Below are positions 1-7,445 of a DNA stretch of 52,223 bases, one piece after another. The notes below the pieces were generated by a model. It worked only from the letters and a program-made list of their open reading frames with translations. It had not been told where the DNA came from and made no database searches. Each line of letters opens with the position of its first letter. Position 1 is the first letter of the stretch. Source of the stretch: Chloroflexota bacterium. Its GTDB lineage: Bacteria; Chloroflexota; Limnocylindria; Limnocylindrales; CSP1-4. The stretch covers positions 1 through 52,223 of the forward strand of contig VBFG01000046.1 in NCBI GenBank assembly GCA_005882635.1, given 5' to 3'. A program made the position numbers and the translations under genes.

Positions 1-24
1 GTCTTTCAGTTACGCCGGGTATGG

Positions 25-45
25 CGGCTCGACGATGGCGAGCCG
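25..45. repeat. Inverted repeat / hairpin
   Basis: A 7-bp perfect inverted repeat (CGGCTCG at 25-31, CGAGCCG at 39-45) with a 7-nt loop lies just past the stop of the small minus-strand gene at 71-232. It could act as a weak terminator for that gene, but there is no T-run after it on the minus strand, so this is only a structural observation. Confidence 0.35.
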
Positions 46-70
46 ACTGGCCCGTGGTGGGACTTGGTGT

Positions 71-232
71 TTAGGGATCGATCCGTGAGCAATGGTCGCA
101 TCGCGGGCGCCCGCCAGTCCCCGACACGCGGTTGTACGACTCGATGTTGTCGCCTTCGGTGCATTCCTTCGTGTCGTGATACACGTTTCGATCGTTTGGT
201 CGCTTTGAATGGAAGGCTGCGACCTTCGTCAT
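71..232 (-). CDS. Small putative zinc-binding protein (53 aa)
   Basis: I chose the ATG at 232 because AAGGAAAG sits about 6 nt upstream on the minus strand; a TTG at 268 would add 12 residues. The protein contains HDTKECTEGDNIE followed by GTGGRPRCDHC. The spaced His and Cys residues suggest a single zinc site or knuckle, and it resembles short Cys-containing proteins that I recognise only as a type, not by name. It lies directly downstream of the transposase in the same orientation and could be co-transcribed with it. The local GC is visibly lower than in the rest of the window, consistent with an acquired segment. Function unknown. Confidence 0.5.
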   Translation of the reverse strand: MTKVAAFHSKRPNDRNVYHDTKECTEGDNIESYNRVSGTGGRPRCDHCSRIDP

Positions 233-302
233 GGGCTCTTTCCTTTGGGCTTGGAGGGACTTGACCAAATTGTGAGAGCTGCGGTGAACCGACTGTCAAT
301 CC

Positions 303-1151
303 TCAGTCGATCAGCGCCGCGATTTCGTCGCAGGTCCAGACGTGATCGCTGACGCCCGCAGCCATCGCCGGAGTCGTCCGCTTGCCGAGCGCCATGTGCG
401 GCCGAGCGAAGTTGTAGTGCATGAAGTGCAGGCTGACCATCGCGGCGTGGTTCTCGACTTTCTTGGAGAACCCATTGGTCAGTCGCGTGAAGCGCCGCAT
501 CCCCATCCGCATGGTGAGGTTGTTGCGCTCGACGTAGGACGTCGAGATGAACTCCGGATCAGGGTCGCCCGAGACGACGTAGACCGTTTCGTTGGCGACC
601 TTGTTCGGCGAGTAGCGCCGCGCCGTCGGCGATCCATCGTTACTAGCCTCGACGCCGTACTGCTTGATCAGCATCGCGTAGTCGGCACCTTCGCCGAACG
701 CGGACTCGACCGCCTCGATGTACGGGCGGTGTCCGTCCGTCGTGATCTGGACGCGGGGGGCCATGAGTCGGGATCGCAGGTCGGCCATGAACGCCCGCGC
801 ATCCTCGGGGTCGCGCGTTCCGACCAGCCACGACGGAACCAACTTTGTCTCGGGGTCGATCGAGGTCCAGGTCCAAACGTCGCCCCAGCCGTAAACGCCC
901 TGCTTATCCTCGGGGACGTTGCGAGCCTTGGCGTGACAGAAGGCCCAAATCTCGTCGCATTCGACTCGCTCGGCGGTCAGGAATCGGAGGGTTCGGTCCT
1001 GATAGGCCGAGGTCGCCTTGCCGAGATCGACCAGCAGGGTGGTGATCGTGTTCCGGGCCGCACCCGTCATCCGCGCGGTGGATCGGATCGAGTTTCCCTC
1101 GACCAATGCCCGGATGATCGTCGCCCGTTCGGCCCTGCTCAATCGGTTCAT
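303..1151 (-). CDS. IS1-like DDE transposase
   Basis: This 282-aa protein has an N-terminal helix-turn-helix (about residues 19-43, GNSIRSTARMTG) followed by a DDE-type catalytic region. Candidate acidic residues are D66 (VECDEIWAF), D139 (ITTDGHRPY) and E209 (YVERNNLTMRMG). The ERNN motif and the later FSKK stretch are typical of IS1-family InsB-like proteins, here as one uninterrupted ORF rather than the classical insA/insB frameshift pair. The ATG at 1151 has no Shine-Dalgarno sequence. A perfect 11-bp inverted repeat lies just upstream. The frame is intact, so it may be active. Families of this type also occur as single chromosomal genes without clear terminal repeats, so mobility is inferred. 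Confidence 0.85.
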   Translation of the reverse strand: MNRLSRAERATIIRALVEGNSIRSTARMTGAARNTITTLLVDLGKATSAYQDRTLRFLTAERVECDEIWAFCHAKARNVPEDKQGVYGWGDVWTWTSIDPETKLVPSWLVGTRDPEDARAFMADLRSRLMAPRVQITTDGHRPYIEAVESAFGEGADYAMLIKQYGVEASNDGSPTARRYSPNKVANETVYVVSGDPDPEFISTSYVERNNLTMRMGMRRFTRLTNGFSKKVENHAAMVSLHFMHYNFARPHMALGKRTTPAMAAGVSDHVWTCDEIAALID

Positions 1152-1168
1152 ATTGATACTATGCGTGA

Positions 1169-1196
1169 GGGTTGTGACAACAGTCTGTCACAACCC
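1169..1196. repeat. Perfect 11-bp inverted repeat upstream of transposase
   Basis: GGGTTGTGACA at 1169-1179 and TGTCACAACCC at 1186-1196 are exact reverse complements separated by ACAGTC. The dyad lies 18 bp upstream of the transposase ATG. It could be a transposase-binding end, an operator or a hairpin in the 5' leader. Confidence 0.7.
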
Positions 1197-1217
1197 CGAA
1201 CCGAGATTGAGAAGCGC

Positions 1218-1457
1218 CTAGGGGCGGTTGCCCCAGCGCGAAAGCGCAGCCTTGCGAGCGCTATCCGAGCGTTCCTCGGGTGTCATCGCAGCGGCTCGCG
1301 CCTTGCCACCGATCTTCCCGCCGATCCGTCCCAACTCGACCGCAGCCGGGTTCTTGACTCGGGCGGGCGGGTCAGGCTCGCGCTGGCCAGTCGCAAAGTC
1401 AACGACCGCCTTGGCGAGCTGGTTGGGGTCGCGTGGCATCCGGGAGCGCTTAGGCAT
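1218..1457 (-). CDS. Small basic protein with GG-K repeat and RKAA tail (79 aa)
   Basis: The start is placed at the ATG at 1457 (MPKRSRMPRDPNQLAK), with GGAG a few nt upstream; the longer reading to 1496 lacks support. The protein is strongly basic. Its C-terminal half contains GRIGGKIGGKARAAAM and TPEERSDSARKAALSRWG, a pattern shared by many short bacterial proteins of unknown function that resemble a histone-like or nucleic-acid-binding tail. It is upstream of the IS1-like transposase in the same orientation, separated from it by the 11-bp dyad. It may be a host gene next to the insertion. Function unknown. Confidence 0.6.
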   Translation of the reverse strand: MPKRSRMPRDPNQLAKAVVDFATGQREPDPPARVKNPAAVELGRIGGKIGGKARAAAMTPEERSDSARKAALSRWGNRP

Positions 1458-1515
1458 GACTCCGCAAGTCTCGGGGCAAACACCTCGTGGCGTCAAGCCA
1501 AGGAGGCAGAGAAAA

Positions 1516-1593
1516 GCCCCGCTGACCCGAGTCGAACGGGCCTACGGCCACCGTACCCTCGCGGGCCGATGGTCCCACCGGGGGAAGCGGGGC
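1516..1593 (-). ncRNA. Unidentified structured, tRNA-like element (78 nt)
   Basis: Read on the minus strand, 7-nt ends GCCCCGC and GCGGGGC pair perfectly over 78 nt, followed by TTTTC. Inside are three hairpins: CCC/GGG; CCATCG/CGGTGG enclosing CCC-GCGA-GGG; and a T-arm-like GGCCCG/CGGGTC around TTCGACT. This is cloverleaf-like, but the second arm has no 7-nt anticodon loop, one unpaired base separates the T-like arm from the closing stem, and no CCA is present. It is not a normal tRNA. It may be a decayed tRNA, an unrecognised small RNA, or the leader of the 79-aa gene at 1218-1457. Nothing else was seen in 1458-1685 apart from the next inverted repeat and the lhr promoter. Confidence 0.3.
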
Positions 1594-1631
1594 AAGTGCA
1601 GTCTACCGGGTGCTCAAATTGAGCCACTACC

Positions 1632-1659
1632 TCGATTTCGAACGCCTGGTCGAAATCGA
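1632..1659. repeat. 10-bp inverted repeat upstream of lhr
   Basis: TCGATTTCGA at 1632-1641 and TCGAAATCGA at 1650-1659 are perfect reverse complements with an 8-nt spacer, and each arm is itself nearly palindromic. The repeat ends 10 bp before the TATACT box of lhr, so it overlaps the -35 area and could be an operator. Confidence 0.6.
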
Positions 1660-1669
1660 CCGCAGCGCC

Positions 1670-1675
1670 TATACT
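1670..1675 (+). promoter_or_regulatory. -10 box (TATACT) for lhr
   Basis: TATACT lies 10 nt upstream of the GTG at 1686. There is no Shine-Dalgarno sequence between them, so the transcript probably starts within a few nt of the initiation codon. No good -35 is visible. Confidence 0.55.
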
Positions 1676-1685
1676 CGCGAGTCCC

Positions 1686-4600
1686 GTGGCCACCATGACG
1701 ATCGCGCCCAAGGAGCCGCCCGGCGACGCCCCGTCGCAGGATCCGTTGGCGCCGTTCTCGCCGGCCGTCCGAGCCTGGTTCGAGAGCTCCTTCGCCGCTC
1801 CGACCCAGGCCCAGGCCGAAGGTTGGGCCGCGATCAGCAGCGGCGCCCACACCCTCATCCACGCCCCGACCGGCAGCGGCAAGACGCTCGCCGCCTTCCT
1901 CTGGACGTTGGACCGTCTGGCCACGACCCCGCCGCGCCCGGCCCCGACGAAGGCGAACCCGGGAACCGTCCGCGTCCTGTACATCAGCCCGTTGAAGGCC
2001 CTGACGTACGACGTCGAGCGCAACCTCCGGGCGCCCCTCGCCGGGATCGCCCTGGCCGCGGCCCGCCTGGGCGTCCCCGCCCCGGACATCTCGGTCGCCA
2101 GCCGGACCGGCGACACGCCCGCCGAGGACCGGCGCAACCTCGCCCGCCGCCCGCCCGACATCCTGATCACGACCCCCGAATCCCTGTACCTGATGCTGAC
2201 GAGCCAGGCCCGCGAGGTGCTCTCCGGCGTCGAGCACGTCATCGTCGACGAGGTCCATGCGATCGCCGGCTCGAAGCGCGGCGCCCACCTCGCCCTCACG
2301 CTCGAGCGCCTCGAGCACCTGATCGCCAGACGCGACGGCGCCAGGCCACCGCAGCGCATCGGCCTGTCCGCCACGCAGCGACCGCTCGACACGGTCGCCC
2401 GCTTCCTCGGCGGGACCGGAATCGGCCGCGGCGTCGCGATCGTCGATGCCGGCGCGCGCAAGCCGCTCGACCTGCAGGTCGTCGTCCCGATCGAGGACAT
2501 GACGAAGCCGGGCGAGGTGCTTCCGCTCGATGAACAGCCCGGCGGACCGGCCAGCGGCCCGGAGGCCAGGGTCAGCATCTGGCCGGCGATCCATCCGCGG
2601 ATCCTCGAGCTGATCCGCGAGCACCACAGCACGATCGTCTTCACCAACAGCCGCCGCCTCTCGGAGCGGCTCGCGCAGCGGCTCAACGAGCTCGCGGGCG
2701 AGGAGCTGGTCCGTGCCCACCATGGCTCGATCGCCCGGGAGCAGCGCCTCCGGATCGAGGAGGACCTCAAGGCCGGTCGCGTCCCGGCGATCGTCGCAAC
2801 GAGCTCCCTGGAGCTCGGCATCGACATGGGCGCCGTCGACCTCGTGATCCAGGTCGAGAGCCCGACGTCGGTCGCGCGCGGACTCCAGCGGGTCGGTCGG
2901 GCCGGCCACCAGGTCGGCGCGCCGAGCAAGGGCGTCATCTTCCCGAAGTACCGCGGCGACCTGCTCGAGGCCGCCGTCGTGGCCCGCCGCATGCACGAGG
3001 GCGCGATCGAGGCGACGACGATCCCGCGCACGCCGCTCGACGTGCTCGCCCAGCAGATCGTGGCGATGACGGTCATGGACAGCTGGACGGTCGACGAGCT
3101 CCTCGCGACGGTGACGCGGGCAACGCCCTACGAGACGCTCAGCCGCGAGGTCCTCGATGGCGTCCTCGGCATGCTCGCCGGCGCCTACCCATCCGACGAG
3201 TTCGCCGAGCTGAAGCCGCGCCTCCTCTGGGATCGAGCCACCGACACCGTCACCGGCCGGCGCGACGCACGGGTCGTCGCCGTCACGAGCGGCGGCACGA
3301 TCCCGGATCGTGGCCTGTTCGGCGTGTTCATGGTGGGGGAGGCGGGGACGCCGGGCCGGCGGGTCGGCGAGCTCGACGAGGAGATGGTCTACGAGAGCCG
3401 GGCCGGCGAGGTCATCACCCTCGGTGCGAGCAGCTGGCGGATCGAGGAGATCGGCCACGACCGGGTCACCGTCTCGCCGGCGCCCGGCGTTCCCGGCAAG
3501 CTGCCGTTCTGGCACGGCGACGCGATCGGGCGGCCCATCGAGCTCGGGCGGGCCCTCGGGTCGTTCATCGGTGAGGCCGAGGCCGACATCGCTCGCGGCG
3601 CCCGTGGACGTGCGGCGGTCGTCGAGCGCCTGCGCGAGCACCACGACCTCGACGCGCTTGCCGCCGAGAACCTCGTCGCCTATCTCGAGGACGAGCGCGA
3701 GGCGACCGGCGCCCTGCCAACGGACAAGCGTCTTGTCGTCCAGCGCTTTCGCGACGAGCTCGGCGACTGGCGGCTCGTCCTGCTGACGCCGTTCGGCGGC
3801 CGCGTCCACGCTCCGTGGTCGCTGGCGATCGAGGCCCGCCTCAATGACCGCCTCGCCGGCGAGGTCCGGACGATCTGGTCCGACGACGGGATCGCGATCC
3901 GCCTCCCCGACGGCGACGACGTCGTCCGTCCCGCAGAGGAGGCGCTGTTCCCGGACCCGGACGAGGTCGAGGACGTGGTCGTCGGGCAGGTCGCGTCGTC
4001 GGCGCTGTTCGCGTCGCGTTTCCGCGAGAACGCCGCCCGGGCGTTGCTCCTGCCGCGGCGCCGTCCCGGCACCCGCACGCCGCTCTGGCAGCAACGCCAG
4101 CGGGCCGCCGACCTGCTGGCCGTCGCCAGCCGCTACGGCAGCTTCCCGATCCTCGTCGAGACCTACCGCGAGGTCCTGTCGGACGTCTTCGACCTGCCGG
4201 CCCTCCGCGACGTCCTCGGCGGCGTGGCCCGCCGCGAGATCGCGATCCACAGCGTCGAGACGCCGCGAGCCAGCCCGTTCGCGAGCTCGCTCCTGTTCGA
4301 CTACGTCGCCGCCTACATGTACGACGGCGACGCACCGCTGGCCGAACGGCGAGCCGGCGCGCTGACCCTGGACCGCGACCTGCTCCGCGAGCTGCTCGGC
4401 CAGGAAGAGCTCCGCGAGCTCCTCGACCCGGAGGCGCTGGCCGATCTCGAGCTGAGCCTCCAAGCGCTGACCGACGATCGCCGGGCGACGACCGTCGACC
4501 AGCTCCACGACCTCCTGCGGCGACTCGGCGACCTGTCGGCGGACGAGATCGCGGCACGCTGCGAAGGCGACGGGACGGTCGGCGACGCCTGGCTCACAGA

Positions 4601-6335
4601 CCTGATCGCGTCACGTCGCGCCGTCGCCGCCCGGATCGCCGGCGAGGATCGCTGGATCGCGATCGAGGACGTGGCGCGCTACCGCGACGGCGTTGGCGTC
4701 GCGCCACCGACCGGCGTCCCGCAGGCGTTCCTGGTCCCGGCGGTCAGCGCGCTGGAGGGCCTCCTCGCCCGGTTCGCCCGGACCCACGGCCCGTTCGTCA
4801 CTCCCGAGCCAGCCCGCCGCTGGGGTCTCCCGGTCGGGGTCGTCGAGGACGCACTCGAGCGACTCCTCGCCGCGGGCACCGTCCTGCGCGGCGAGTTCCG
4901 GCCCGGCGGCGCGGAGCGCGAATGGATTGACCCGGACGTCCTCCGCCTGCTTCGACGGCGGTCCCTCGCCCGGCTCCGCAAGGAGGTCGAACCAGTCGAT
5001 CCCGCCGCCTATGCCCGCTTCCTGCCGGCCTGGCACGGGGTGGCTGCGGTCGGCGACGATCCCGCGCCACTGCGCCAGACCGCCGCGCTCGAACGGCTCG
5101 CCGAGGTCGTGGACCAGCTCGCCGGGCTGCCGGTCCCGGCGTCCGTCCTCGAACGCGACATCCTGCCGGCCCGCGTGCCCGGCTATCAGCCCCGCCTCCT
5201 CGATGAGCTCGGAGCGATGGGCGAGGTGGCCTGGCTGGGGCGCGGCAGCCTCGGCCGCGACGACGGGCGGATCGTCCTGATCCGTCCGGAACGCGAGGTC
5301 CTGCGGCCGGCCGCGACCGCCGACGGCGCCGATCGGCCGTCCGACCAGCGCCACGAACGCATCCGCGAGCTCCTGGCGGCGCGCGGGGCCACGTTCTATC
5401 GCGAGATCTACGCCGCCGCGGGTGGGGGCTCGGATCGCGACGTCCTCGACGCGCTGTGGGACCTGGTCTGGGCCGGCGAGGTCACGAACGACACGTTCGC
5501 CCCGCTCCGGGCGCTGCGCTGGAAGCGGCGACCCCGCGACGCCCGACAGCGCAGGCCGGGCCGGTTGACGTCGTTCGGACCGCCGGAGGGTGCCGGGCGC
5601 TGGTCGCTGGTCGAGGCGGCGCCCGGCACGCCGACCGAACGGGCCCACGCAACGGCCCTGGCGCTCCTCGACCGGCTGGGGATCGTCACCCGCGACGGCG
5701 TTGCCGGGGAGGCGATCGACGGCGGCTTCGCCGGCGTGTACCCGGTCCTCCGCGCCCTCGAGGAGGCCGGCCGGATCCGGCGCGGCTATTTCGTCGACGG
5801 GCTGGGCGCGGCCCAGTTCGCGCTCGCCGGAGCCATCGAGCGGCTGCGGTCGGTCCGCGACGCGGCCCGCGGCCCGGACGAACAGGTCGTCCACCTCCTC
5901 GCCGCCGCCGATCCGGCGAATCCGTACGGGGCGGCGATCGCCTGGCCGCGGCGCGGTGACGATGACCGGCGTCCGCTACAGCGCGCCGCCGGTGCCTATG
6001 TCGTCCTCGTCGACGGCGTGGCCGCGCTCTACCTCGAACGCGGCGGCGGATCGATCCAGGTCCTGCCGGCGGCCGACGATCGCGACGTCGGCGCGGCCGC
6101 GGCCCGAGTGCTGCAGGCGCTCGTCGACGACGGTCGCATCCGCGAGCTCCTGATCACGAAGGTCGATGGCGAGCCGGTCTCCGGATCGCCGTTCCGCGAG
6201 CAGTTGGTCGCGGCCGGCTTCGTCGCCGGCTACCGAGGGCTCGTCCTTCGGCGAGCCGGGCGAACGGCCGATCTCGGCGGCGAAGGCTCGTGGTCGCGAT
6301 CCGCGGCGACCTCCGGCGGCTCGCGGCCGCACTGA
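1686..6335 (+). CDS. lhr: Lhr-type ATP-dependent helicase, long form
   Basis: At 1549 aa this is the full-length Lhr architecture: a superfamily 2 helicase core, a winged-helix/Lhr domain and a long C-terminal region. Visible motifs include Walker A APTGSGKT (about residue 60), DEVH (about 188), SATQRP and the motif VI stretch QRVGRAGHQ (about 402). Lhr proteins are ATP-driven 3'-5' single-strand translocases and RNA:DNA helicases involved in DNA repair. The GTG at 1686 follows a TATACT box closely; an ATG at 1695 is the alternative start. The gene ends 13 nt before nei2, and the same lhr-nei pairing occurs in mycobacteria, supporting a repair role. Large antisense ORFs over it are composition artefacts. 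Confidence 0.95.
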   Translation: MATMTIAPKEPPGDAPSQDPLAPFSPAVRAWFESSFAAPTQAQAEGWAAISSGAHTLIHAPTGSGKTLAAFLWTLDRLATTPPRPAPTKANPGTVRVLYISPLKALTYDVERNLRAPLAGIALAAARLGVPAPDISVASRTGDTPAEDRRNLARRPPDILITTPESLYLMLTSQAREVLSGVEHVIVDEVHAIAGSKRGAHLALTLERLEHLIARRDGARPPQRIGLSATQRPLDTVARFLGGTGIGRGVAIVDAGARKPLDLQVVVPIEDMTKPGEVLPLDEQPGGPASGPEARVSIWPAIHPRILELIREHHSTIVFTNSRRLSERLAQRLNELAGEELVRAHHGSIAREQRLRIEEDLKAGRVPAIVATSSLELGIDMGAVDLVIQVESPTSVARGLQRVGRAGHQVGAPSKGVIFPKYRGDLLEAAVVARRMHEGAIEATTIPRTPLDVLAQQIVAMTVMDSWTVDELLATVTRATPYETLSREVLDGVLGMLAGAYPSDEFAELKPRLLWDRATDTVTGRRDARVVAVTSGGTIPDRGLFGVFMVGEAGTPGRRVGELDEEMVYESRAGEVITLGASSWRIEEIGHDRVTVSPAPGVPGKLPFWHGDAIGRPIELGRALGSFIGEAEADIARGARGRAAVVERLREHHDLDALAAENLVAYLEDEREATGALPTDKRLVVQRFRDELGDWRLVLLTPFGGRVHAPWSLAIEARLNDRLAGEVRTIWSDDGIAIRLPDGDDVVRPAEEALFPDPDEVEDVVVGQVASSALFASRFRENAARALLLPRRRPGTRTPLWQQRQRAADLLAVASRYGSFPILVETYREVLSDVFDLPALRDVLGGVARREIAIHSVETPRASPFASSLLFDYVAAYMYDGDAPLAERRAGALTLDRDLLRELLGQEELRELLDPEALADLELSLQALTDDRRATTVDQLHDLLRRLGDLSADEIAARCEGDGTVGDAWLTDLIASRRAVAARIAGEDRWIAIEDVARYRDGVGVAPPTGVPQAFLVPAVSALEGLLARFARTHGPFVTPEPARRWGLPVGVVEDALERLLAAGTVLRGEFRPGGAEREWIDPDVLRLLRRRSLARLRKEVEPVDPAAYARFLPAWHGVAAVGDDPAPLRQTAALERLAEVVDQLAGLPVPASVLERDILPARVPGYQPRLLDELGAMGEVAWLGRGSLGRDDGRIVLIRPEREVLRPAATADGADRPSDQRHERIRELLAARGATFYREIYAAAGGGSDRDVLDALWDLVWAGEVTNDTFAPLRALRWKRRPRDARQRRPGRLTSFGPPEGAGRWSLVEAAPGTPTERAHATALALLDRLGIVTRDGVAGEAIDGGFAGVYPVLRALEEAGRIRRGYFVDGLGAAQFALAGAIERLRSVRDAARGPDEQVVHLLAAADPANPYGAAIAWPRRGDDDRRPLQRAAGAYVVLVDGVAALYLERGGGSIQVLPAADDRDVGAAAARVLQALVDDGRIRELLITKVDGEPVSGSPFREQLVAAGFVAGYRGLVLRRAGRTADLGGEGSWSRSAATSGGSRPH

Positions 6336-6348
6336 CCGCCGACGCCCC

Positions 6349-7146
6349 ATGCCCGAGGGCGACACGATCCATCGAACGGCGGCGGGACTGGCGCCCCACC
6401 TCGTCGGGCGGCAGATCATCGCCGCTCGCGGCCGACCGGGTGGGCCGCAGGTCAGACGGATCGTCGGCGCCACGATCGACGCCGTCGAGGCCGCCGGCAA
6501 GAATCTCCTCATCCGCTTCGACAACGGCCTCGAGCTCCGGACGCACATGCGGATGAACGGCTCGTGGCACCGCTACCGTCCGGGCGAGCGCTGGCGGCGG
6601 CCCGAGTCCCGGGCCCGGCTCGTGCTCGAGGTTCCGGGCGCGGTCGCGGTCTGTTTCGATGCGCCGGTGATCGAGCTGTTCGAGACGCGGGCCGAGGCGA
6701 TCCACCCGACGCTCGCCGGGCTCGGTCCGGACCTCCTCGCCGCCGACTGGGGCTCAGAGCGCGCCGCCGAGGCGCGGCGCCGCCTGCGGAGCGCGGCCCG
6801 CGCCGAGCTCACGATCTCGGCCGCCCTGCTCGACCAGCGGGCGATCGCCGGGATCGGCAACATCTGGCGGAACGAGACGCTGTGGCACGAGCGGGTCGAC
6901 CCGTGGGCGGCCGTTCGCGACCTGGACGACGCGACGCTCGACCGCCTCGTCGCGACCGCGCACCGGCTGCTCCGCGCCAGCGCCGACCTCGCCCCAGGTC
7001 AGGCCCGGGTCGGGGCGTACCGGCGGACCGGTCGCCCGTGTCCGCGATGCGGGACGCCGATTCGGTCGGCGGTCCGCTCGGCCGCGATCTCGAGGACGAC
7101 CTACTGGTGCCCGTCCTGTCAGCGCCGCCCGGCCGCGCCGCGATGA
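6349..7146 (+). CDS. nei: Fpg/Nei family DNA glycosylase (Nei2-like)
   Basis: This 265-aa protein starts MPEGDTIHRT, carrying the N-terminal Pro2 nucleophile and Glu3 of Fpg/Nei bifunctional glycosylases. A helix-two-turn-helix region includes GIGNIWRNE (about residues 167-175), and the C-terminus has a four-Cys zinc finger (CPRCGT ... CPSCQ). It removes oxidised bases and cleaves the abasic site. The PEGD start and the position directly after lhr suggest the Nei2 branch rather than Fpg (MutM). The ATG at 6349 sits 13 nt after the lhr stop, and the stop overlaps the next start (ATGA). Substrate range cannot be read from the sequence. Confidence 0.93.
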   Translation: MPEGDTIHRTAAGLAPHLVGRQIIAARGRPGGPQVRRIVGATIDAVEAAGKNLLIRFDNGLELRTHMRMNGSWHRYRPGERWRRPESRARLVLEVPGAVAVCFDAPVIELFETRAEAIHPTLAGLGPDLLAADWGSERAAEARRRLRSAARAELTISAALLDQRAIAGIGNIWRNETLWHERVDPWAAVRDLDDATLDRLVATAHRLLRASADLAPGQARVGAYRRTGRPCPRCGTPIRSAVRSAAISRTTYWCPSCQRRPAAPR

Positions 7147-7445
7147 CCGAGATCGGCGTCCGCTGCGACGGCGACCACGAGGCCGGCTGGGTCTGCGTCG
7201 TGACGCTGCGCGACGCGGGCCGCGAGGTCTCGAGCCATCGCGTCGGGGTCACCGTCGCCGACCTCGACCGGCTCGCGCCCGGCGCCGCGGACCCCCGCGC
7301 GCTCGTCGAGGCGTCCTTCGCGTTCCTGCTCGAGCGGGAGCCGCCGGGGTCCATCCTGCGCGCGTTCGACCTGCCCGAGATCGGCCGCTACTTCCCCGAG
7401 TACGAGGCCGAGATTCGCGCCGCGTATCATCGCCGCGGTGTGTGA
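7143..7445 (+). CDS. Hypothetical protein (100 aa)
   Basis: The ATG at 7143 overlaps the nei stop (ATGA), so translation is probably coupled. The 100-aa product has an acidic, soluble composition and a C-terminus rich in aromatic and acidic residues (PEIGRYFPEYEAEIR). I do not recognise a family. It overlaps the start of the downstream amidotransferase by 8 nt, and that gene has its own -10 box inside this coding region (7425-7430). The compact lhr-nei-X-GATase arrangement suggests related regulation, but no function should be assigned from this alone. Confidence 0.7.
   Translation: MTEIGVRCDGDHEAGWVCVVTLRDAGREVSSHRVGVTVADLDRLAPGAADPRALVEASFAFLLEREPPGSILRAFDLPEIGRYFPEYEAEIRAAYHRRGV
7425..7430 (+). 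promoter_or_regulatory. -10 box (TATCAT) for the amidotransferase
   Basis: TATCAT ends 7 nt before the GTG at 7438. It lies within the 3' end of the preceding gene and predicts a leaderless mRNA for the amidotransferase. Confidence 0.5.

Larger units (their letters stand above)
270..1196. mobile_element. Possible IS1-like insertion sequence (ends tentative)
   Basis: The transposase gene is bracketed by a weak imperfect terminal-repeat candidate: TTGTGAGAGCTG at 270-281 against the inverse of 1181-1193 (TTGTGACAGACTG). The right side also carries a stronger 11-bp dyad at 1169-1196. I see no convincing target-site duplication. The size, about 0.92 kb, is acceptable for an IS1-type element. The ends are inference, and the small gene at 71-232 would lie outside them. 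Confidence 0.35.

Noticed and set aside
6-299. 97-aa open frame over the first 300 bp
   Set aside because: Arg/Ser/Pro-rich shadow of the 53-aa gene in another frame without a ribosome binding site.
1598-1630. tRNA D-arm-like string on the minus strand (GGCTCAATTTGAGC)
   Set aside because: The loop is only 5 nt and no anticodon arm or acceptor pairs with it; it is just a short hairpin.
1614-4508. 964-aa open frame antisense to lhr
   Set aside because: Low-complexity Arg/Ala/Asp/Gly composition, no start context or motif; a by-product of GC-rich codon usage over the real lhr gene.
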